Positions 1 to 7,917 of a stretch of 64,000 bases of DNA are shown here, piece after piece. Both the position numbers and the translations under genes were made by a program. The number at the start of each line of letters is the position of its first letter. Positions within the stretch are counted from its first letter, which is position 1. A model generated the notes under the pieces. It did no database searches, was not told the DNA's origin, and saw only the letters and a program-made list of their open reading frames with translations. Source of the stretch: Streptomyces sp. NBC_00078 (GTDB lineage Bacteria > Actinomycetota > Actinomycetes > Streptomycetales > Streptomycetaceae); contig NZ_JAPELX010000001.1 of NCBI RefSeq assembly GCF_026343335.1, forward strand, positions 6,138,001 to 6,202,000, read 5' to 3'.

Positions 1-57
1 GAGGCAGCCGCGAAGGAAGCGGACGCCGCGATCGACAAGGTCATCAACACCAAGTGA
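1..57 (+). CDS. dasA: C-terminus of chito-oligosaccharide ABC transporter solute-binding protein (partial)
   Basis: The reading frame is open from the first base and ends in TGA after 18 residues (EAAAKEADAAIDKVINTK). This amphipathic, Lys/Ala-rich tail is typical of the C-terminal helix of sugar-binding lipoproteins. The identity rests on position: it lies directly upstream of two sugar ABC permeases in the order binding protein, permease, permease, followed by a GH3 N-acetylglucosaminidase and nagB. That is the dasABCD-nagB order known in Streptomyces. DasA binds (GlcNAc)2-type ligands outside the membrane. Only the last 18 residues are visible, so the name is an inference from context. Confidence 0.65.
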   Translation, partial: EAAAKEADAAIDKVINTK

Positions 58-64
58 CCTTCGG

Positions 65-117
65 AGCAGGGCTCTGTTGCACCGACAGGGCCCTGCTGCC
101 CGCACACCCGTGCGGGC
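65..117 (+). terminator. Tandem stem-loops between dasA and dasB (attenuator / mRNA stabiliser)
   Basis: Two hairpins follow each other. AGCAGGGC (65-72) pairs with GCCCTGCT (90-97). GCCCGCAC (98-105) pairs with GTGCGGGC (110-117) around a 4-nt loop and is followed by the T-rich TTCGCTTTCG. dasB begins 42 nt later on the same strand, so this is inside the operon. Such structures usually cut read-through or protect the binding-protein mRNA so that the binding protein is made in excess of the permeases. Confidence 0.6.
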
Positions 118-158
118 TTCGCTTTCGTACGACCTGAGGGACCGCTGAGGAGCGCGCC

Positions 159-1148
159 ATGAGTGCCGCAGACACGACCACCCCCGCCAAGGTGCCGCCG
201 CCGCGGCAGGCGCCGCCACCGGCGCCGGTCACCAAGTACCCACGCAGAGCCCGGACTTCGGGCGGCTCGGCCACGCCGTGGCTGCTGCTCGCACCCTGCC
301 TGCTGATCCTGGCGCTGGTCCTCGGCTATCCCCTGGTCCGCCTGGTCACCCTCTCCTTGCAGAAGTTCGGGCAGTCCCAGCTGTGGGGCTTCCAGCCGGC
401 CGACTGGGTCGGGTTCGACAACTTCAGCGGCGTACTGGGCGACGGCGAGTTCTGGCAGGTCGTGGTGCGCACGATCGTCTTCGCGGCCGGCTCGGTCGTC
501 TTCACCATGGTGCTGGGCATGCTGATCGCCCTGCTCCTGCAGCGGGTCTCCGGCTGGGTGAAGACGCTCGTCAACATCGTCCTCGTGGCCAGCTGGGGCA
601 TGCCCATCATCGTCGCCACCACGGTCTTCAAGTGGCTGTTCGACGCCGACTACGGCATCCTCAACGCGCTGCTCAGCAAGCTGCCCGGGGTCGACCTGAT
701 CGGCCACAACTGGTTCGCGAGCGGACCGCAGGGCCTGGCCGTGATCATGCTGCTGGTGGTCTGGGGAGCCGTCCCCTTCGTCGTCATCACCCTCAGCGCC
801 GGCCTCACCCAGGTCCCCGCCGAACTGGAAGAAGCGGCCAGGCTGGACGGCGCCGGCTCTTGGGGCGTCTTCCGCCACGTCACCCTGCCCATCCTCAAGC
901 CGATCATCGTGATGCTCACGACCCTGTCGGTCATCTGGGACATGGGCGTCTTCCCGCAGGTCTTCGTGATGCGCAACGGCCACCCCGAGCAGGAGTTCCA
1001 GCTCCTGACCACCTACTCGTACGACCGTGCCTTCGTCGTCAACGACTACGCGCAGGGCTCGGCGATCGCCCTGATCACCGTGGTGCTGATGCTCGGTGTG
1101 GTCGCCGTGTACATGCGCCAGATGCTGAAGATCGGAGAGGTCGAATGA
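159..1148 (+). CDS. dasB: Chito-oligosaccharide ABC transporter permease DasB
   Basis: A 329-residue integral membrane protein of the MalF/UgpA permease family, one of two channel subunits of the sugar importer that works with DasA. The first ~45 residues are a Pro/Ala-rich cytoplasmic tail, followed by six predicted membrane segments. The permease signature that contacts the ATPase is visible as ELEEAARLDGAGSWGVFRHV near residue 225. The start is ATG 159, preceded by CTGAGGAGCG as ribosome-binding site. The stop overlaps the start of dasC by 4 nt (ATGA at 1145), implying translational coupling. No ATPase gene is nearby, which fits das-type importers that use the shared ATPase MsiK encoded elsewhere (known for the family, not visible here). 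Confidence 0.85.
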   Translation: MSAADTTTPAKVPPPRQAPPPAPVTKYPRRARTSGGSATPWLLLAPCLLILALVLGYPLVRLVTLSLQKFGQSQLWGFQPADWVGFDNFSGVLGDGEFWQVVVRTIVFAAGSVVFTMVLGMLIALLLQRVSGWVKTLVNIVLVASWGMPIIVATTVFKWLFDADYGILNALLSKLPGVDLIGHNWFASGPQGLAVIMLLVVWGAVPFVVITLSAGLTQVPAELEEAARLDGAGSWGVFRHVTLPILKPIIVMLTTLSVIWDMGVFPQVFVMRNGHPEQEFQLLTTYSYDRAFVVNDYAQGSAIALITVVLMLGVVAVYMRQMLKIGEVE

Positions 1149-2032
1149 CCACCATGGACGCCGTCGCCACCGCGGGGAGCGGGGCAGGGCGCGGACGGGG
1201 GAGCACTCCGCGGCCCCGCAGGTCCAAGCTCGGCTGGAACCTCCTCGGTCTCCTCGTCTTCCTCACCGCCGGCTTCCCCGTCTACTGGATGCTCAACACG
1301 GCCATCAAGCCGGCCAAGGACACCATCGACCCCGACCCGAGCCTGCTGCCGACCGGCTTCACGCTCGACAACTTCCGCCGGGCGCTGGCCATCGCGGACT
1401 TCTGGGGCCCGGTCGGCCGCAGCCTGATCGTCTCCCTCACCGTGGTGGCGATCGGCATCGTCGTCGGCATGCTGGCCGCGCTCGCCATCTCCCGGTTCGC
1501 CTTCCGCGGCCGCAAGATCGTCATCGTCGGCATCCTCGCGGTCCAGATGGTCCCGCTGGTCGCCATGATCATCCCGATCTTCCTGCTCCTGAACGACCTG
1601 GAGCAGTACGACAAGCTCTCCGGCCTGATCATCACGTACCTGACCTTCATCCTCCCCTTCACGGTGTGGACGCTGCGCGGCTTCATCGTCAACATCCCCA
1701 AGGAGCTGGAGGAGGCGGCGATGGTGGACGGCTGTTCCCGCACGGGCGCCTTCATCCGGGTCGTCTTCCCGCTCCTGGCCCCGGGCATGGTCGCCACCTC
1801 GGTCTACGGCTTCATCCAGGCCTGGAACGAGTACCTCTACGCCCTGATGCTGCTCAGCCAGAAGAACCAGACCGCGACGGTCTGGCTCGGCAACTTCACC
1901 ACCAAGCACGGCACCGAATACGCGCCGATGATGGCCGGAGCCACGATGATGGCCGTGCCGATCGTCGTGCTGTTCCTCCTCGTCCAGCGCAAGATGGCCG
2001 CGGGCCTGACCGCGGGCGCAGTGAAGGGATAA
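1145..2032 (+). CDS. dasC: Chito-oligosaccharide ABC transporter permease DasC
   Basis: A 295-residue MalG-type permease, the second membrane subunit of the importer. The start was placed at ATG 1145, inside the ATGA overlap with dasB; the frame is open further upstream but that part is out-of-frame translation of dasB. After a basic N-terminal tail (GRGRGSTPRPRRSK) come six hydrophobic segments. The EAA loop reads ELEEAAMVDGCSRTGAFIRV, and the C-terminus ends in QRKMAAGLTAGAVKG, typical of sugar permeases. It is followed after 9 nt by dasD, so uptake and intracellular hydrolysis of the imported sugar are co-expressed. Confidence 0.85.
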   Translation: MTTMDAVATAGSGAGRGRGSTPRPRRSKLGWNLLGLLVFLTAGFPVYWMLNTAIKPAKDTIDPDPSLLPTGFTLDNFRRALAIADFWGPVGRSLIVSLTVVAIGIVVGMLAALAISRFAFRGRKIVIVGILAVQMVPLVAMIIPIFLLLNDLEQYDKLSGLIITYLTFILPFTVWTLRGFIVNIPKELEEAAMVDGCSRTGAFIRVVFPLLAPGMVATSVYGFIQAWNEYLYALMLLSQKNQTATVWLGNFTTKHGTEYAPMMAGATMMAVPIVVLFLLVQRKMAAGLTAGAVKG

Positions 2033-2041
2033 CGCCCCCCG

Positions 2042-3550
2042 ATGACGACATTCGCCAGCGGTACAGCCGCATCCAATCCAGAAAAGGACGGCCTGACCCG
2101 CGACGCCCTGTCCGTCCTGCAACCGGGCTTCACCGGCACCACCGCCCCCGACTGGCTGCTGCGCCGCCTCGGGGAGGGCCTCGCCTCGGTCGGCCTGTTC
2201 GGCCGCAACATCGCCTCGCCCGGACAACTGGCAGCCCTGACCGCCCAGTTGCGCGCCGAACGCGACGACGTCCTCGTCGCCATCGACGAGGAGGGCGGGG
2301 ACGTGACCCGCCTGGAGGTGCGGACCGGTTCCAGCTTCCCCGGCAACCTCGCGCTGGGAGCGGTGGACGACGTGGAACTGACCCGGGAGGTGGCCACCGA
2401 GCTGGGCCGCCGCCTGGCCGCCTGCGGGGTGAACCTCAACTGGGCCCCGTCGGCCGACGTGAACTCCAATCCGGACAACCCCGTGATCGGCGTACGCTCC
2501 TTCGGCGCCGACACCGGCCTGGTCGCCCGGCACACCGCCGCCTACGTCACCGGCCTGCAGTCCGCCGGGGTCGCCGCCTGCACCAAGCACTTCCCGGGCC
2601 ACGGTGACACGGCCGTCGACTCCCACCACGCCCTGCCCCGCATCGAAGCCGACACGGCGGTACTGAACTCCCGCGAACTGGTGCCCTTCCGCGCGGCCAT
2701 CGCCGCCGGCACCCGCGCCATCATGAGCGCCCACATCCTGGTCCCCGCCCTGGACCCGGACCGCCCGGCCACGCTCTCACGCACCGTCCTCACCGATCTC
2801 CTGCGCGGCGAACTCGGCTACGACGGCCTGATCGTCACCGACGGCATGGAGATGCAGGCCATCGCCGGGACGTACGGCATCGAGCGGGGCAGCGTCCTCG
2901 CCCTGGCCGCCGGCGCCGACGCGATCTGCGTGGGCGGCGGCCTCGCCGACGACGAGACCGTGCGACGCCTGCGCGACGCCCTCGTCTCGGCGGTGCACAC
3001 CGGTGAACTCGCCGAGGAACGCCTGGCGGACGCGGCGCAACGGGTCCGGGCGCTGGCCCGCTGGACCGCCGCCGCGGGACCGGCCGACGCGGAACGCACC
3101 GCCGACCCGGAGGTCGGCCTGCGTGCGGCCCGCCGCGCCCTGAAGGTGACCGGCGCCGAACGCTTCACCCCGCTCACCGAACCGCCCTACGTCGCCGCCC
3201 TCACCCCCGTCGCCAACATCGCGGTCGGCGACGAGACACCCTGGGGCGTCGCAGCGGAACTGTTCCGCCTTCTCCCCGGCACCGAGACGGGCAGCTTCGC
3301 CGGCGAGCACGCGGGCCGCACGGCCCTGGCCGCGGCCGGCCCCCGCCGCATCGTGGCCGTAGTCCGCGACGAACACCGCCACCCCTGGATGGCCACGGCC
3401 CTCGACACGCTGCTTGCCGCCCGCCCCGACACGATCGTGGTCGAGATGGGCCTCCCGCAGGCGCCGGCCCGTGGCGCCCTCCACATCGCCACCCACGGCG
3501 CAGCCCGGGTCTGCGGCCGCGCGGCGGCAGAGGTCATCGCGGGAGAGTAG
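2042..3550 (+). CDS. dasD: Beta-N-acetylglucosaminidase, glycoside hydrolase family 3
   Basis: A 502-residue cytoplasmic GH3 enzyme that would split imported (GlcNAc)2 into GlcNAc. It has no signal peptide. The NagZ-type motif KHFPGHGDTAVDSH spans residues ~182-195 and supplies the acid/base His-Asp pair. The catalytic nucleophile is expected to be Asp267 in IVTDGMEMQ. The C-terminal ~150 residues form the second, poorly conserved GH3 domain. The ATG start at 2042 lies 9 nt after dasC, so it belongs to the das operon; a hairpin terminator at 3563-3601 ends it. The gene corresponds in position to S. coelicolor dasD (SCO5235). Cell-wall turnover (NagZ-like) is an alternative role. Confidence 0.85.
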   Translation: MTTFASGTAASNPEKDGLTRDALSVLQPGFTGTTAPDWLLRRLGEGLASVGLFGRNIASPGQLAALTAQLRAERDDVLVAIDEEGGDVTRLEVRTGSSFPGNLALGAVDDVELTREVATELGRRLAACGVNLNWAPSADVNSNPDNPVIGVRSFGADTGLVARHTAAYVTGLQSAGVAACTKHFPGHGDTAVDSHHALPRIEADTAVLNSRELVPFRAAIAAGTRAIMSAHILVPALDPDRPATLSRTVLTDLLRGELGYDGLIVTDGMEMQAIAGTYGIERGSVLALAAGADAICVGGGLADDETVRRLRDALVSAVHTGELAEERLADAAQRVRALARWTAAAGPADAERTADPEVGLRAARRALKVTGAERFTPLTEPPYVAALTPVANIAVGDETPWGVAAELFRLLPGTETGSFAGEHAGRTALAAAGPRRIVAVVRDEHRHPWMATALDTLLAARPDTIVVEMGLPQAPARGALHIATHGAARVCGRAAAEVIAGE

Positions 3551-3562
3551 CCCCTACGACGA

Positions 3563-3601
3563 CGAAGGCGCCGGTCCCCGAACAGGAGGGTGGCGCCTTC
3601 G
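3563..3601 (+). terminator. Rho-independent-like terminator after dasD
   Basis: CGAAGGCGCC (3563-3572) pairs perfectly with GGCGCCTTCG (3592-3601) 12 nt after the dasD stop codon. There is no T-run, which is common for Streptomyces terminators. It closes the das operon. Confidence 0.7.
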
Positions 3602-3723
3602 CCGCCCTGAGGGGCGCGGGCCCGGGCCCGCGCCCGGGGCCGAACCGATATGCGGCTCCACCGCGCGGCGCGGACAATCCACGCGGTCGGCGTTCGGCGG
3701 TCGGCAGTCAGTTATTGGTTGTC

Positions 3724-3835
3724 GGCAGAGGGCAGAGGGCAGAGGGCAGAGGGCAGAGGGCAGAGGGCAGAGGGCAGAGGGCAGACGGCAGACGGCAGAC
3801 GGCAGACGGCAGACGGCAGACGGCAGACGGCAGAG
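3724..3835. repeat. Heptanucleotide tandem array (16 copies) between dasD and nagB
   Basis: Eight copies of GGCAGAG (3724-3779), then seven copies of GGCAGAC (3780-3828), then one GGCAGAG (3829-3835), without interruption. The two block types differ only at the last base of the unit. The array ends 34 nt before the nagB stop codon on the other strand, so it lies in the convergent intergenic space of dasD and nagB. The 7-bp unit can be translated in all frames, producing artefactual open frames that are not genes. The rest of the 319-bp gap holds the dasD terminator. Confidence 0.9.
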
Positions 3836-3869
3836 GGCAGCCAACCGAACCGACAGACGAAACCCGCCT

Positions 3870-4655
3870 CTAAATCCCCTGCCAGTCAGGCTTGTTGACG
3901 TAGGTGTGCCTGAAGTAGTCGGCCAACTTCAGCTTGGACGCCGCGCCCTCGTCTACCACAACCGTCGCATGCGGATGCAGTTGCAGAGCCGACGCCGGGC
4001 ACACCGCGGCCACCGGCCCCTCGACCGTCGCAGCGACCGCGTCCGCCTTGCCCTCTCCCGTCGCGAGGAGCACCAGGTGCCGCGCCTCCAGGATCGTCCC
4101 GATGCCCTGCGTGATCACGTGGTGCGGCACCTGCTCGATGTCGCCCTCGAAGAAACGCGCGTTGTCGATCCGGGTCTGCTCGGTCAGCGTCTTGATCCGG
4201 GTGCGCGAGGCGAGGGACGAGCACGGCTCGTTGAACCCGATGTGTCCGTCGGTCCCGATCCCGAGCACCTGCAGATCGACCCCGCCGGCCTCGGCCAGCG
4301 TCGCGTCGTACGCCTCGCACGCCCCCAACACGTCCTCGGCCGTACCGTCGGGCCCCATGAAGGCGTCCATCCCTATCCCGAGCGGCTCCAGCACCTCGCG
4401 CCTGAGCACGGAACGGTACGACTCCGGATGCTCGGCCGGCAGCCCCACATACTCGTCGAGCTGCGCGATCCGCGCCCGCGAGGCATCCGCGGCACCCGAT
4501 CGGACCTTGGCCGCGAGCGCCTCGTAGATGGGCAGCGGGGTCGAGCCGGTGGCCACGCCGAGCAGCGCCTCGGGCTTGCGCCGCAGGAGCTGGGCCATGG
4601 CCTCGGCGATGAGCTCGCCGCCCGACTTGGCGTCCGGAACGATGACAACTTCCAC
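3870..4655 (-). CDS. nagB: Glucosamine-6-phosphate deaminase
   Basis: A 261-residue NagB. It converts glucosamine-6-phosphate to fructose-6-phosphate and ammonia, the last step in feeding GlcNAc into glycolysis. Family motifs are present: GVATGSTP near residue 33, AQLDEYVGL with Asp67, and GIGTDGHIGFNEP at 132-144 with Asp136, His138 and Glu143. Length matches the family (about 260). The ATG start at 4655 lies ~30 bp from a DasR box at 4682-4697, so DasR repression relieved by GlcN-6-P is expected. It converges on dasD, and the two are separated by a heptamer array. Confidence 0.92.
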   Translation of the reverse strand: MEVVIVPDAKSGGELIAEAMAQLLRRKPEALLGVATGSTPLPIYEALAAKVRSGAADASRARIAQLDEYVGLPAEHPESYRSVLRREVLEPLGIGMDAFMGPDGTAEDVLGACEAYDATLAEAGGVDLQVLGIGTDGHIGFNEPCSSLASRTRIKTLTEQTRIDNARFFEGDIEQVPHHVITQGIGTILEARHLVLLATGEGKADAVAATVEGPVAAVCPASALQLHPHATVVVDEGAASKLKLADYFRHTYVNKPDWQGI

Positions 4656-4681
4656 GCTGGGCCTGCCGTTCTGAAGGGCTG

Positions 4682-4697
4682 TGTGGTTTAGACCAAT
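4682..4697. promoter_or_regulatory. DasR-responsive element (dre) between nagB and the SIS gene
   Basis: TGTGGTTTAGACCAAT matches the 16-bp DasR operator consensus (ACTGGTCTAGACCAGT-like) with the TGGT-N4-ACCA core at 4684-4695. It lies 27 bp upstream of the nagB ATG and 158 bp upstream of the divergent SIS-domain gene, so it can control nagB directly and perhaps both genes. Confidence 0.8.
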
Positions 4698-4854
4698 CTA
4701 ACAGAATCGGCCTCTGCGCCCCAGGGCGAAAACGGGGACATCGCCATTCCACGTGGAGGACGGGCGCCGTTGGGCACAGGGGAGTGGAATGGGTGCGGTG
4801 CTGCCGGTGTGCAGCGCCGCGCACGGCGATGAGCGACACCCGGGAGGAATCCAC

Positions 4855-5973
4855 ATGACCGCCACGACACCGGACCCGGCACCCGCTTCGACACCGGACC
4901 CGGCATCCGCCTCGGCTCCCGGCTCTCGGCGCGACGTCCCGGGCCGGATCATGGCCCGTGAAATGGCCGAGCAGCCCACCGTGCTGCGCCGCATCCTCGA
5001 GCAGGGCGCCCCCGTCATCCGCCAGGTGGCCCAGGACGTCGCCGCCCGCAAACCCCGCTTCGTGATGCTGACCGCCCGCGGCACCTCCGACAACGCCGCC
5101 CTCTACGCCAAGTACCTCCTGGAGATCCGTCTCGGCCTGCCCTGCGGCCTCACCTCGATGTCCACCACCACGGCGTACGGCGCCCGCCCCGACCTCACCG
5201 ACGTCCTCGTCGTCGCCGTCAGCCAGTCCGGCGGTTCCCCGGACCTGGTGGCCTCGACCCGTGCCGCCCGTGAGGCCGGCGCGATCACCCTCGCCGTCAC
5301 CAACAACGCCGACTCACCGCTGGCCGGAGTCTCCGAGTACCACGTCGACATGATGGCCGGACCGGAGAAGGCCCTTCCCGCGACCAAGACCTATACGGCC
5401 TCCCTCCTCGCCCTCTACCTCTTCGTCGAAGGCCTGCGCGGCGGCGACGGTGCTCCCGCGAAGGTGCTGCCGGACCTCGCCGAGCAGCTGCTCGCCCGGC
5501 AGGATGAGGTCCGCGCCCTCGCCGCCCGCTACCGGTTCGCCGAACGCATGGTCATCACCTCCCGCGGCTACGGCTATCCCACGGCCAAGGAAGCCGCTCT
5601 CAAGCTCATGGAAACCAGCTACATCCCCGCCCTCTCCTACTCCGGCGCCGATCTGCTGCACGGCCCGCTCGCCATGGTCGACAACGTCTCCCCGGTCATC
5701 GCCGTCGTCACCGACGGCAGGGGCGGCGAAGCCCTGCAACCCGTCCTGGACCGGCTGCGCGGCCGCGGCGCCGACCTGTTCGTCGTCGGTCCCAGGAGCC
5801 AGGTCGAGCAGGCCTCGGCCGGCTTCGTCCTGCCCACCGACGGCGTGGCCGAGGAGGTTCAGCCGATCCTGGAGATCATTCCGCTGCAGCTGCTGGCCCA
5901 CGAGATCACCATCGCCCGCGGCCAGGACCCGGACGCCCCCCGTGCACTGGCGAAGGTAACGGAGACGCACTGA
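4855..5973 (+). CDS. Double-SIS-domain sugar-phosphate isomerase/deaminase-like protein
   Basis: A 372-residue protein with two SIS (sugar isomerase) domains as in the C-terminal half of GlmS, but without the N-terminal glutaminase domain. SIS motifs are ARGTSDNAAL near residue 74, SQSGGSPDL near 123 (phosphate-binding serines) and, in domain 2, SRGYGYPTAKEAALKLMET and LLHGPLAMVD. The first ~25 residues are a Thr/Pro/Ala-rich tail. The start is ATG 4855, behind a good ribosome site (CGGGAGGAATCCAC). Frlb/AgaS-like or NagB-II-like deaminases and regulators share this build. The position opposite nagB across a shared dre suggests a role in amino-sugar phosphate metabolism; the exact reaction cannot be read from sequence. 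Confidence 0.8.
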   Translation: MTATTPDPAPASTPDPASASAPGSRRDVPGRIMAREMAEQPTVLRRILEQGAPVIRQVAQDVAARKPRFVMLTARGTSDNAALYAKYLLEIRLGLPCGLTSMSTTTAYGARPDLTDVLVVAVSQSGGSPDLVASTRAAREAGAITLAVTNNADSPLAGVSEYHVDMMAGPEKALPATKTYTASLLALYLFVEGLRGGDGAPAKVLPDLAEQLLARQDEVRALAARYRFAERMVITSRGYGYPTAKEAALKLMETSYIPALSYSGADLLHGPLAMVDNVSPVIAVVTDGRGGEALQPVLDRLRGRGADLFVVGPRSQVEQASAGFVLPTDGVAEEVQPILEIIPLQLLAHEITIARGQDPDAPRALAKVTETH

Positions 5974-6009
5974 GCCGGCCCGGCGGACAGCCCGCGCCCC
6001 GGGGAAGCC

Positions 6010-6762
6010 CTACGTGAGCGAACCCCCGGTCGCGTCCACCCAGCTCCCCGTCACCCACCGGCCGGCGTCCGACGCCAGGAACGCCACCACGTCCGCTATG
6101 TCGGCCGGCTCGCCCACCCGCCCCAGCGCCGAGACCGCGGCCGCCTGTGCCCAGCCGCCCTCGGTGGCGTGCAGCAACTCGTAGGTGTTGTCGGTGTCCA
6201 CGAACCCCGGCGCCACCGAGTTCACCGTGATGCCCCGCGCGCCCAGCACCTTCGACAGGTCCCGGGAGAACACGTCCAGCGCGCCCTTGGTCATCGCGTA
6301 CGCCATGTTCCCCGGCATGACGGCGGTCCGGGCGAGGCCGGACGAGATGTTGATGACCCGGCCGCCGTCCCGCAGCCGCTCCGCGCCCTTCTTGACGAGG
6401 AAGAACGGCGCCTTCACATTCACCGCGAAGACCCTGTCGTACTCCTGCTCGTCTACTTCCTCGATCGGCCGCGTGCTCCCGATCCCGGCGTTGTTCACCA
6501 GGATGTCCAGTCCCTCCGCATGCCGGTCGAACTCCGTCCAGAGGGCCTGCGCGTCCCCGGGCCGCCCCAGCTCGACGCCGATCGCGAACGCGGAACCGCC
6601 CGCGGCCTCGATCGCGGTCACCGTCTCCTTCGCAGCCCGCTCGTTCCTCCCGTAGTGCACTGCGACCCGGGCACCCTCGCGCCCCAGCCGCTCGGCGATC
6701 CCCCGTCCGATCCCCCTGCTCGCTCCCGTGACCAGTGCCGTCCTGCCGGCAAGCATGCCCAT
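6010..6762 (-). CDS. Short-chain dehydrogenase/reductase (3-oxoacyl-ACP reductase-like)
   Basis: A 250-residue classical SDR. The cofactor motif TGASRGIGRG is at residues ~12-21, NNAG near 90, and the catalytic triad is Ser in INISSGLA, Tyr and Lys in YAMTKGAL. It ends with the usual GGSLT tail (ATGGSLT). The Arg in ASRGIGRG with later basic residues favours NADP(H). It is divergent from a TetR gene, and the 97-bp gap holds two related palindromes; together these make a regulator/target pair, so a small-molecule substrate that the TetR senses is likely. The substrate is not known. Confidence 0.85.
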   Translation of the reverse strand: MGMLAGRTALVTGASRGIGRGIAERLGREGARVAVHYGRNERAAKETVTAIEAAGGSAFAIGVELGRPGDAQALWTEFDRHAEGLDILVNNAGIGSTRPIEEVDEQEYDRVFAVNVKAPFFLVKKGAERLRDGGRVINISSGLARTAVMPGNMAYAMTKGALDVFSRDLSKVLGARGITVNSVAPGFVDTDNTYELLHATEGGWAQAAAVSALGRVGEPADIADVVAFLASDAGRWVTGSWVDATGGSLT

Positions 6763-6786
6763 GTCGACGCCCCCTTCGTAATTCCA

Positions 6787-6846
6787 TAGCGGTCGCTACA
6801 GAAAAGACCGTACAGCGTCCTGCCGACATTTCTCTAGCACCCGCTA
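6787..6846. promoter_or_regulatory. Paired TetR-type operators in the SDR/TetR intergenic region
   Basis: TAGCGGTCGCTA at 6787-6798 and TAGCACCCGCTA at 6835-6846 share the form TAGC-N4-GCTA, 48 bp apart. The second touches the -10 box TATACA (6845-6850), which lies 9 nt before the TetR ATG. The first lies 25 bp upstream of the SDR start. This fits repression of both promoters by the TetR protein encoded at 6860. Confidence 0.65.
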
Positions 6847-6859
6847 TACAATTCACTCC

Positions 6860-7492
6860 ATGGTGGGCAGCGAGGAGACCGGCGCGAAGGTGGACGTCAC
6901 GTCGAAGCCGCGTGGCCGGCCCCGTTCCTTCGACCGTGAGACCGCGTTGGAGAAGGCGGTCATGGCCTTCTGGGAGCACGGGTACGAGGCGACCTCCGTC
7001 TCCGACCTCACCCGCGTCATGGGCATCGGCGCGCCGAGTCTGTACGCGGCGTTCGGTGACAAGCGAGCCCTGTTCGAGGAGGTCGTGACCTCGTACGGCA
7101 CGCGCTACGGCTCCTTCGGTGACCGGGCCCTCGCCGAGGAGCCCACGGCCCGGGCTGCCGTGGAGCGGATGCTGCGGGAGGCCGCCGCCGAGTACACGGC
7201 TCCCGGCCGCCCGCACGGCTGCCTGGTCATCCACGCGGCGACGAACTGCACGACCCCCGAGGTCGAGGTCTCCCTGCGCGACCGGCGCAACGCCAACATC
7301 GCCGCGTTCCAGAGTCGCATCAAGGACGGCGTCGCGGCGGGGGAGATGCCGGCCGGCACCGACGCCGCCGCGCTCGCCCGGCACACGGGGGCGGTCATCC
7401 AGGGCATGTCCCAGCAGGCGCGGGACGGAGCGAGCCGGGAGCAACTCGAGGCGCTCGCGGAAATTGCCATGACCATCTGGCCCCGCACATGA
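6860..7492 (+). CDS. TetR/AcrR family transcriptional regulator
   Basis: A 210-residue TetR repressor. The N-terminal DNA-binding domain contains RGRPRSFDRETALEKAV and the HTH TSVSDLTRVMGIGAPSLYAA (residues ~54-73), which resembles the YezE/AcrR-like subgroup whose members often regulate reductases in response to electrophiles. The C-terminal part is an all-helical ligand domain (TetR_C). It is divergent from the SDR gene and shares palindromic operators with it, so autorepression and repression of the reductase are expected. The ATG at 6860 follows a TATACA -10 box by 9 nt, so the mRNA may be nearly leaderless. Confidence 0.85.
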   Translation: MVGSEETGAKVDVTSKPRGRPRSFDRETALEKAVMAFWEHGYEATSVSDLTRVMGIGAPSLYAAFGDKRALFEEVVTSYGTRYGSFGDRALAEEPTARAAVERMLREAAAEYTAPGRPHGCLVIHAATNCTTPEVEVSLRDRRNANIAAFQSRIKDGVAAGEMPAGTDAAALARHTGAVIQGMSQQARDGASREQLEALAEIAMTIWPRT

Positions 7493-7917
7493 ACCGACAC
7501 GGGTTAGGCTGCGTGAGGGATACCAGGGCGTCCGAGTAGTCGCTCCGGCCCCGGAACTGACAACAACAAACAGGCTCCAACGCATGGACACACAGAGTGG
7601 TCTAGTCCACAATGCGTAGGGAGCGTGCGTTGTAAGCATGCGAAGCAAGCGAGCTTCCGTCCTCCCCGCACAGGAGGACGGACGGAGGAACCGGAGCTCT
7701 CTGCCCTGACTGCCCCGGCTCCTCATCCTTCGGCCATCCGGGACCGCACACCCCGCGGCCGATGTTGCTCCGGGCTGCGGTGCCGGGAGGGCTGAGGGTC
7801 CCTCTCAGGCGCCGCGGCCCGCGGGTGTTTTCAGGGCTTGTACGCATCCCCGTCGACGGAGCCCGTCGGCCGCCTGTTTTTTAGGACCTGCACATACCCC
7901 CAGGTACGCTCACACAC
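7493..7917. other. 425-bp intergenic region with dre-like box and hairpin
   Basis: No credible coding frame was found. It contains a dre-like palindrome at 7596-7611 and a perfect 9-bp stem, CCGTCCTCC (7657-7665) with GGAGGACGG (7673-7681), without a T-run. It ends at the start of the histidine-kinase gene, which lacks a clear ribosome site. Confidence 0.5.
7596..7611. promoter_or_regulatory. Second DasR-like operator (dre-like)
   Basis: AGTGGTCTAGTCCACA is palindromic at 12 of its inner 14 positions and keeps the TGGTCTAG half of the DasR consensus. It lies about 105 bp downstream of the TetR stop codon and about 310 bp upstream of the histidine kinase. Binding is inferred from similarity only. 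Confidence 0.5.

Noticed and set aside
1046..2734. 562-codon minus-strand open frame opposite dasC/dasD
   Set aside because: Shadow of the das genes; the plus strand has permease and GH3 motifs, the minus strand none.
3650..3898. Open frames spanning the heptamer array
   Set aside because: They translate the repeat in all frames (for example PLPSAL units) and have no independent coding signs.
7657..7681. Terminator after the TetR gene
   Set aside because: The stem is perfect but more than 160 bp after the stop and without a T-run on either strand, so it is only listed as a hairpin in the gap note.
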